Shown piece after piece: positions 15,324 through 19,730 of a stretch of 19,730 nt of DNA; position 1 is the stretch's first letter, and every line of letters begins with the position of its first letter. The stretch is taken from the NCBI GenBank assembly GCA_029940715.1, contig JAPYTU010000025.1:1-19730 (forward strand), given 5' to 3'. A program made the position numbers and the translations under genes. The notes under the pieces were generated by a model. That model saw only the letters and a program-made list of their open reading frames with translations, searched no databases and was not told the origin of the DNA. This DNA comes from Cytophagales bacterium (GTDB lineage Bacteria; Bacteroidota; Bacteroidia; Cytophagales; MED-G16).

Positions 15324-16356
15324 TTTATTTCCTAACAACTGGTTTTCAATCAAATGGTTTAATGTTTATGAACTCTTCAAATACGAATGGGAAAATGAAT
15401 ATATTTTATTATTACTATTAAGCATTCCTTTATTTTTTTTAATAAAATTATTTTTTAATAAAAACAATTTTATTGAAGTTAGTATACCATCATCTAACCT
15501 AATAAAATATAAATTTTCATTATTAAGATTAATACCAAATAGCATATTTGTCTTATCAATAATATACATTATTATAAGTTTAGCAAGACCCCAAAAATCA
15601 AATGAAAAAGTTGAAAAATGGTCGGAAGGAATAGATATTATGCTAGTTATTGATATAAGTGAATCTATGCAAATCGAAGATTTTAAACCAAACAGATTAG
15701 AATCTGCCAAAGATGTTGCTAAAGAATTTATAAACGGAAGATTTCAAGATAGAATTGGTTTAGTAGTTTTTTCTGGTGAATCTTATTCTAGATGCCCCTT
15801 AACAACAGATTATATTCTTTTAAATGAATACGTTGATGAAATATCTTTTGATCTTATTTCTTCTAGAGGAACAGCCATAGGAAGTGCAATTGCAATTGCA
15901 ACTAATAGAATGAGAGAATCAAAATCTAAAAGTAAGGTGCTAATATTACTAAGTGATGGAGATAATACTGCCGGAAACATTGATCCTGTTACTGCCGCAC
16001 AAATAGCAAAAGCATACGGAATAAAAATTTATAGCATAGCAATAGGAAAAAATGGGAAAGTCCCTTTTGGTAAAGATTACTTTGGCAGAACCAGATACGT
16101 AGAAAATTCATTAGATGAAAAAAATCTTAGAGAAATTGCAACCATTACTAATGGAAAATTTTATAGAGCTTCAAATAATTCTTCACTAGAAAATATATTT
16201 AAGGTTATTGATGAATTTGAAAAAACTGAAATAAAAGAAAATAGATATAAAAATACAGTTGATTATTACCAATATTATTTATTATGGTCTATTATTTTAT
16301 TTTTATTTTTTATTTTATTAAAATCTACATTTATAAATAACATCATTAAAGACTAA
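15316..16356 (+). CDS. batA: BatA-like von Willebrand factor A membrane protein
   Basis: A 346-residue inner-membrane VWA protein. Two N-terminal membrane segments (about 29-47 and 72-90) are followed by the conserved linker LARPQ, a VWA domain, and a C-terminal membrane segment (about 322-340). The metal-ion-dependent adhesion site is complete: DISES (D113, S115, S117), T186 in SSRGTAIGSA, and D214 in LLSDGDNTAG. PRGS-like insert residues of other VWA families are absent. This is the BatA arrangement of the Bacteroidota aerotolerance operon. A second VWA gene (batB), TPR gene (batC) and a large batD normally follow; here the next gene is a YggS homologue, which starts in the TAATG overlap of this stop codon. 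Confidence 0.88.
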   Translation: MDSLFPNNWFSIKWFNVYELFKYEWENEYILLLLLSIPLFFLIKLFFNKNNFIEVSIPSSNLIKYKFSLLRLIPNSIFVLSIIYIIISLARPQKSNEKVEKWSEGIDIMLVIDISESMQIEDFKPNRLESAKDVAKEFINGRFQDRIGLVVFSGESYSRCPLTTDYILLNEYVDEISFDLISSRGTAIGSAIAIATNRMRESKSKSKVLILLSDGDNTAGNIDPVTAAQIAKAYGIKIYSIAIGKNGKVPFGKDYFGRTRYVENSLDEKNLREIATITNGKFYRASNNSSLENIFKVIDEFEKTEIKENRYKNTVDYYQYYLLWSIILFLFFILLKSTFINNIIKD

Positions 16357-17006
16357 TGAAAAAAAAATTTTTAAATAAAAATTATACTTGTGTTGCAGTA
16401 AGCAAAACAAAACCAGAAAAAAGTATAAAGGAATTATATGATTTTGGATATCGTCATTTTGGAGAAAATAAAGTCCAAGAACTAGTTATCAAAAATAAAA
16501 ATTTACCTAAAGACATTCACTGGCATATGATTGGACACCTACAAACCAACAAGGTAAAAATGGTAGTTCCATTTGTGTATTTAATTCATAGTGTTGATAG
16601 CTTAAAAGTACTTTCTAAAATAAATAAAGAATCTGAAAAAATTGGCAAAAAAACAAACTGTCTACTTCAAATGAATATTTCAAATGAAGAATCTAAATAT
16701 GGATTTTCAATAAATGAAATAAAAGAAATTATTATAAATAATGAATTAAATAATTTCAATTCTATAGTTATAAAAGGCCTTATGGGAATGGCATCGTTTT
16801 CTGATGATAAATTATTAATAAAAAATGAATTTAAAAATCTAAAAAATCTTTATGAATTAATTAAAAGCAATTTTGAAAGTAATAATAATAATATTGACTT
16901 TAATACTTTATCTATGGGTATGAGTAGTGATTATGCAATTGCATTAAATGAAGGTAGTAATATGGTAAGAATAGGCTCATTATTATTTGGAAAAAGAAAC
17001 TATTAA
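16356..17006 (+). CDS. yggS: YggS/PROSC-type pyridoxal phosphate homeostasis protein
   Basis: PLP-binding TIM-barrel protein of the YggS (PLPBP) family, which holds and delivers pyridoxal 5'-phosphate and balances amino/keto acid pools. The 216 residues fit the family's usual 210-235. Seen: AVSKTKP (residues 14-20) with the PLP-binding K17; FGENKVQE (35-42); DIHWHMIGHLQTNKVK (53-68); HSVDS (78-82); NISNEESKYGF; GLMGMAS; LSMGMSSDYAIALNEGSNMVRIGSLLFG near the C-terminus. The N-terminus is short, starting just ahead of the active-site strand. ATG overlaps the batA stop by one base. An 8-bp hairpin begins four bases before its TAA ends. Confidence 0.95.
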   Translation: MKKKFLNKNYTCVAVSKTKPEKSIKELYDFGYRHFGENKVQELVIKNKNLPKDIHWHMIGHLQTNKVKMVVPFVYLIHSVDSLKVLSKINKESEKIGKKTNCLLQMNISNEESKYGFSINEIKEIIINNELNNFNSIVIKGLMGMASFSDDKLLIKNEFKNLKNLYELIKSNFESNNNNIDFNTLSMGMSSDYAIALNEGSNMVRIGSLLFGKRNY

Positions 17007-17021
17007 AAGAAGTCTTTTAAT
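17002..17021 (+). terminator. Hairpin at the end of yggS, possible weak terminator
   Basis: ATTAAAAG (17002-17009) and CTTTTAAT (17014-17021) form a perfect 8-bp stem around the loop AAGT, starting within the last codons of yggS. It is followed by TGTTATTACAATTAG, only moderately T-rich. A second hairpin TAATTG/CAATTA (17018-17035) shares bases with it, so the two are mutually exclusive. The stem has only one G-C pair, so termination strength is doubtful. Confidence 0.3.
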
Positions 17022-17062
17022 TGTTATTACAATTAGTTATAATAGCACATTAAAATACAAAA

Positions 17063-17647
17063 ATGGATAAACTTAAAATATACAAATACTCTACACTTGT
17101 TATTGCTTTCATTTTAGCTGCATATCTAATTAATAGTATAAAATTTAGCATCGATGATGAAGCTAGAATATCTAATGCTGAAGAAAAAATCATTAATAAA
17201 TTAAAAATGATTAGAGAAGCACAAATTGCTTTTCAAAATGTCAATGGTAAATTCACAGACAATTGGGATTCATTAATCAATTTTGTAGACTCCGGTAAAA
17301 TATATATAATTCAAAGAAGAGAAGAAACAACTCTTTTAGAATATGGAGCTGAAGAAACAGTATTATATTTAGATACCCTTGGTAATGTATCAGTTATGGA
17401 TTCATTGTTTTCAAATTATCCTAAATTTATTTCGAAAAATTTAAAAAATGTGCCAGGATATGAAAATGTATTTTTTAAAATGTGGGCAAGTAAAATTGAA
17501 AAAGGAGGCGTATTAGTTAATGTTGTTGAAGTTAGAAACCCAAAACCTATTGATCCAGATAGAAGTGAAGCTAATGAAGCTAATATTCATAAACCTCTTA
17601 GATTCGGCTCTAGAACTAGCATAACTACTGCTGGTAATTGGGAGTAA
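17063..17647 (+). CDS. Unrecognised membrane-anchored protein
   Basis: A 194-residue protein I cannot assign. It has one N-terminal membrane segment (residues 10-27, STLVIAFILAAYLINSIK), then an outward-facing domain. The stretch NKLKMIREAQIAFQNVNGKFTDNWDSLINFV (about 45-75) recalls the pattern of type II/IV pseudopilins, in which a long helix is followed by a short 'NGKYT' turn, but there is no prepilin cleavage motif. The rest is mixed alpha/beta. Near the C-terminus an exact 9-base tandem repeat (17567-17584) encodes EANEAN. It is separated from yggS by 56 bases and precedes the DUF3822 gene by 10, so it may start its own transcript. Probably an inner-membrane protein facing the periplasm. 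Confidence 0.55.
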   Translation: MDKLKIYKYSTLVIAFILAAYLINSIKFSIDDEARISNAEEKIINKLKMIREAQIAFQNVNGKFTDNWDSLINFVDSGKIYIIQRREETTLLEYGAEETVLYLDTLGNVSVMDSLFSNYPKFISKNLKNVPGYENVFFKMWASKIEKGGVLVNVVEVRNPKPIDPDRSEANEANIHKPLRFGSRTSITTAGNWE

Positions 17648-17657
17648 ATTTTTATAA

Positions 17658-18359
17658 TTGTTAAAAAAATCAGAAGAAAAGACTGACCTAATTATTCTTA
17701 ATTATAATAATTATAATTACTCATATCTATTATTTTACGATAATAATAAGAGCGAGTATAGTTCTAAAAAAATACTAAAGAATAAACTTAAAAATTTTAC
17801 TAATAAAAAGTGGAAATCATTATCAATAGTCCACACAAATAATAATTTTATTTTGATTCCAGAAGAATTGTATATAAAAAAAAATAAGAAGAAATATTTA
17901 AATATAATTACTAATCATGATGATGATAAAATAGAAAATAATTTATTTAATAACATAGTATGTCTATTTACTAATAATTTAAAACTGAATTTAAAAAAAC
18001 CAATCATTAATATACACTATCAAGTTCATCTAGCATCAATACTTATAAAAAAATATTTGTTAGAAAAAAATAATAAAATACAAACCAATGTATTTATAGG
18101 TGGTAATAAGATTATGGTTTTAATTCATAAAAACTCTGAATTATATTACTATAATCAGTTTAATAATAAAAACAACTATTTAAAATATTTAATTATCTTA
18201 TACAAAGAATTTGATTTAAACCAAGATAAAAATTTAATTATAATAAATTCCATAGATAATAAGGATGCACAAAATATGAAAGAAAAATTAAAAAATCACT
18301 TTACTAAAATTTTAATAAATAAAGAAACATTGGATAAAATAATAAAAATTGAAAAATAA
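17658..18359 (+). CDS. DUF3822 family protein
   Basis: A 233-residue soluble protein that I match to DUF3822, a Bacteroidota family thought to have an actin-like (ASKHA) fold. The evidence is the overall layout (ILIPEELY near residue 71, the IHYQVHLASILIKKYLLEK block in the middle, NVFIGGNKIMVLIHKNSELYYYNQF thereafter) and its position directly before coaD. The start is TTG at 17658-17660, 10 bases after the preceding gene. Its end overlaps the coaD start by 11 bases. Base composition is extreme: in the rows I counted, 10 of 60 (17701-17760) and 16 of 120 (17881-18000) bases are G or C. Consequently it is packed with Asn, Lys and Ile. The function is unknown; the family call is moderate. Confidence 0.6.
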   Translation: MLKKSEEKTDLIILNYNNYNYSYLLFYDNNKSEYSSKKILKNKLKNFTNKKWKSLSIVHTNNNFILIPEELYIKKNKKKYLNIITNHDDDKIENNLFNNIVCLFTNNLKLNLKKPIINIHYQVHLASILIKKYLLEKNNKIQTNVFIGGNKIMVLIHKNSELYYYNQFNNKNNYLKYLIILYKEFDLNQDKNLIIINSIDNKDAQNMKEKLKNHFTKILINKETLDKIIKIEK

Positions 18360-18807
18360 AATTGCAATATTTCCAGGCACATTTGACCCATTCACCTTAG
18401 GCCATCATGATATAGTATTAAGAGGATTAAAAATATTTGATACTATTCATATTGCTATTGGAAATAATCCAGAAAAAGAAAGGTATTTTGATGTTGAATT
18501 AATAAAAAATAAAGTTAAGAAATTATATAAAAATGAAAACAAAATTAATATCATTTTATATAATGAATTAACAGCTGAAATTTCAAAAAAATTAAATGCA
18601 AATTTTATTTTAAGAGGTTTAAGAAATACTACAGATTTTGAATTTGAAAATTCAATTTCTCAAATAAATAAAGATATAAATAAAGATTTAGAAACTATAT
18701 TTTTAATTACGTCACCAAAATTAGCACCAATAAGCTCTACAATTATAAGAGATGTTATAAAATATGGTGGTGATATAAATAAATATTTACCTTTTAAGAT
18801 AAATTAA
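18349..18807 (+). CDS. coaD: Phosphopantetheine adenylyltransferase
   Basis: Joins ATP and 4'-phosphopantetheine to give dephospho-CoA, the penultimate step of coenzyme A synthesis. The 152 residues are the usual length. Seen: the nucleotidyltransferase motif FPGTFDPFTLGH (residues 8-19, TxGH at 16-19), HIAIGNNPEK (34-43), the substrate-binding RGLRNTTDFEFE (89-100), and the ISSTIIRD signature (128-135). The start is TTG at 18349, inside the end of the DUF3822 gene; no ATG exists ahead of the PGTFD motif. Its first four codons (TTG AAA AAT AAA) are identical to those of the metH remainder, an odd coincidence. GC is very low but the active-site residues are intact. Confidence 0.96.
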   Translation: MKNKIAIFPGTFDPFTLGHHDIVLRGLKIFDTIHIAIGNNPEKERYFDVELIKNKVKKLYKNENKINIILYNELTAEISKKLNANFILRGLRNTTDFEFENSISQINKDINKDLETIFLITSPKLAPISSTIIRDVIKYGGDINKYLPFKIN

Positions 18808-18811
18808 GAAA

Positions 18812-19730
18812 ATGAAAAAATTTATTTTATGTATCGTATTAATAACACAGTTTAATATTATTTTTTCTCAAAAAACACAAAAACCTATTTTACACGGCAA
18901 AAACTGGATAGCCATTACTGGTAAGCCACTAGGTGCAACTGCAGGATCGATGATATTTCAAAATGGAGGAAATGCAGTTGATGCAGCATGTGCAATGGTA
19001 GCCGCTACAGCAACTATGTGGGATGTTTTAGGATGGGGAGGTGAAACTCAAGCATTAATTTATCATCCTAAACTCAAGAAGGTAATTGGTATAAATGCAC
19101 TTGGAATTGCACCATCTGGCGCAACACCAGAATTTTATAAAGAAAAAGGGTATGTTATTCCACCAAAATATGGTCCATTAGCTGCCGTAACACCTGGAAC
19201 ACCAGCAGGTATAATGACAATGTTAGCAGAATATGGAACTATGAGTTTAGAAGAAATTCTTAAACCAGCAATGGAAATGGCTAAAGGATATCCAATTGAA
19301 GCTCAAACAGCAAATTCTATAGAAAGAAATAAAGAAGAAATAAAAAAATGGAAATATTCTAAAGATGTGTTTTTAACTCATCTTGGAGAAGAGAGAGAAG
19401 CTCCAAGAGAAGGTGAAATATTTAAACAGTTAGATTTATATAAAACATTATCAAAACTAGTAGAGACAGAAAAAAATGCATTAAAAAGTGGAAAATCAAG
19501 AAAAGAAGCTATATACGCTGCTTACAAAAGATTTTATGAAGGAGATATCGCAATAGAAATAGCTAGATCTACTCAAGAACTAGGAGGTTTAATAACTACA
19601 AAAGATTTAAAAAACTATAAAGTTTATATAGAAGAACCCCTTAAGACTACATATAAAAATATTGATGTTTACAAACTAACAACTTGGGTTCAAAGTCCTG
19701 TGTTACTTCAAAGTTTAAATATGATGGAAA
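18812..19730 (+). CDS. Gamma-glutamyltranspeptidase-family protein, cut by right edge
   Basis: The first 306 residues of an Ntn-hydrolase of the gamma-glutamyltransferase (GGT) family, exported by a signal sequence (residues 1-20, ending IIFSQ). Seen: the GGNAVDAACAM motif (about 61-71), the large-subunit body with YGPLAAVTPGTPAG (about 124-137), EEILKPAMEMAKGYPI, and the conserved FYEGDIA region. In classical GGTs a DxRExAP motif supplies the arginine that holds the glutamyl carboxylate; here the matching segment reads INALGIAP, without it, so a different acyl substrate is possible. The autocleavage site and catalytic threonine lie outside the window. It starts 4 bases after the coaD stop (ATG at 18812), so it may be co-transcribed. 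The family is sure, the substrate is not. Confidence 0.85.
   Translation, partial: MKKFILCIVLITQFNIIFSQKTQKPILHGKNWIAITGKPLGATAGSMIFQNGGNAVDAACAMVAATATMWDVLGWGGETQALIYHPKLKKVIGINALGIAPSGATPEFYKEKGYVIPPKYGPLAAVTPGTPAGIMTMLAEYGTMSLEEILKPAMEMAKGYPIEAQTANSIERNKEEIKKWKYSKDVFLTHLGEEREAPREGEIFKQLDLYKTLSKLVETEKNALKSGKSRKEAIYAAYKRFYEGDIAIEIARSTQELGGLITTKDLKNYKVYIEEPLKTTYKNIDVYKLTTWVQSPVLLQSLNMME

Noticed and set aside
15366..15710. 114-codon minus-strand frame inside batA
   Set aside because: Overlaps the conserved VWA gene, including its metal-binding motif; composition-driven open frame.

Overview
This window most likely comes from an AT-rich, probably uncultured, marine-type member of the Bacteroidota (Flavobacteriia-like). 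The clues are a methionine synthase split into two genes, a secreted protein with a type IX secretion C-terminal domain, several Bacteroidota-typical lipoproteins and families of unknown function (DUF4296, DUF2452, DUF3822, DUF6580), TAnnTTTG-type promoter elements, and very low GC. GC is about 38-43% in the rows I counted inside the large secreted gene and about 13-17% near 17.7-18.0 kb. The assignment rests on recognised families, not on any search.

Layout. From 1 to about 7.5 kb everything is on the minus strand. Transcription there runs from a BadF/NagK-like sugar kinase (7491) through a DUF2452 protein and ahcY. It then crosses a 145-base structured gap into metK, a QueF-like protein, a DUF6580 membrane protein, and the two halves of methionine synthase (the second runs off the left edge). 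Together ahcY, metK and split metH form the activated methyl cycle: SAM synthesis, SAH hydrolysis and homocysteine remethylation. At 7548-8729 a divergent lhgO-like gene (L-2-hydroxyglutarate dehydrogenase/oxidase) reads rightward and converges on a 4.2-kb minus-strand gene for a giant Asp-box/BNR-repeat surface protein. Upstream of that gene lie a minimal Smr-like protein and a DUF4296 lipoprotein.

From 13570 to the right edge everything is on the plus strand. First comes a compact DUF58 / membrane protein / BatA (VWA) cluster coupled to a YggS-type PLP-homeostasis gene. It is followed by an unrecognised membrane-anchored protein, a DUF3822 protein, coaD (coenzyme A synthesis), and the start of a gamma-glutamyltranspeptidase-family gene cut by the right edge.

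The most interesting points are: (1) the ahcY-metK gap, which has a TAnnTTTG promoter element just ahead of a 9-bp long-range stem that closes a structured leader, with a short reading frame ending 6 bases before metK; (2) a QueF homologue that lacks the catalytic cysteine, next to an uncharacterised membrane transporter-like gene; (3) a Bat-type cluster with no moxR or batB; and (4) a giant protein with both a lipobox-like N-terminus and a type IX sorting domain. No rRNA, tRNA, CRISPR array or insertion sequence was recognised.
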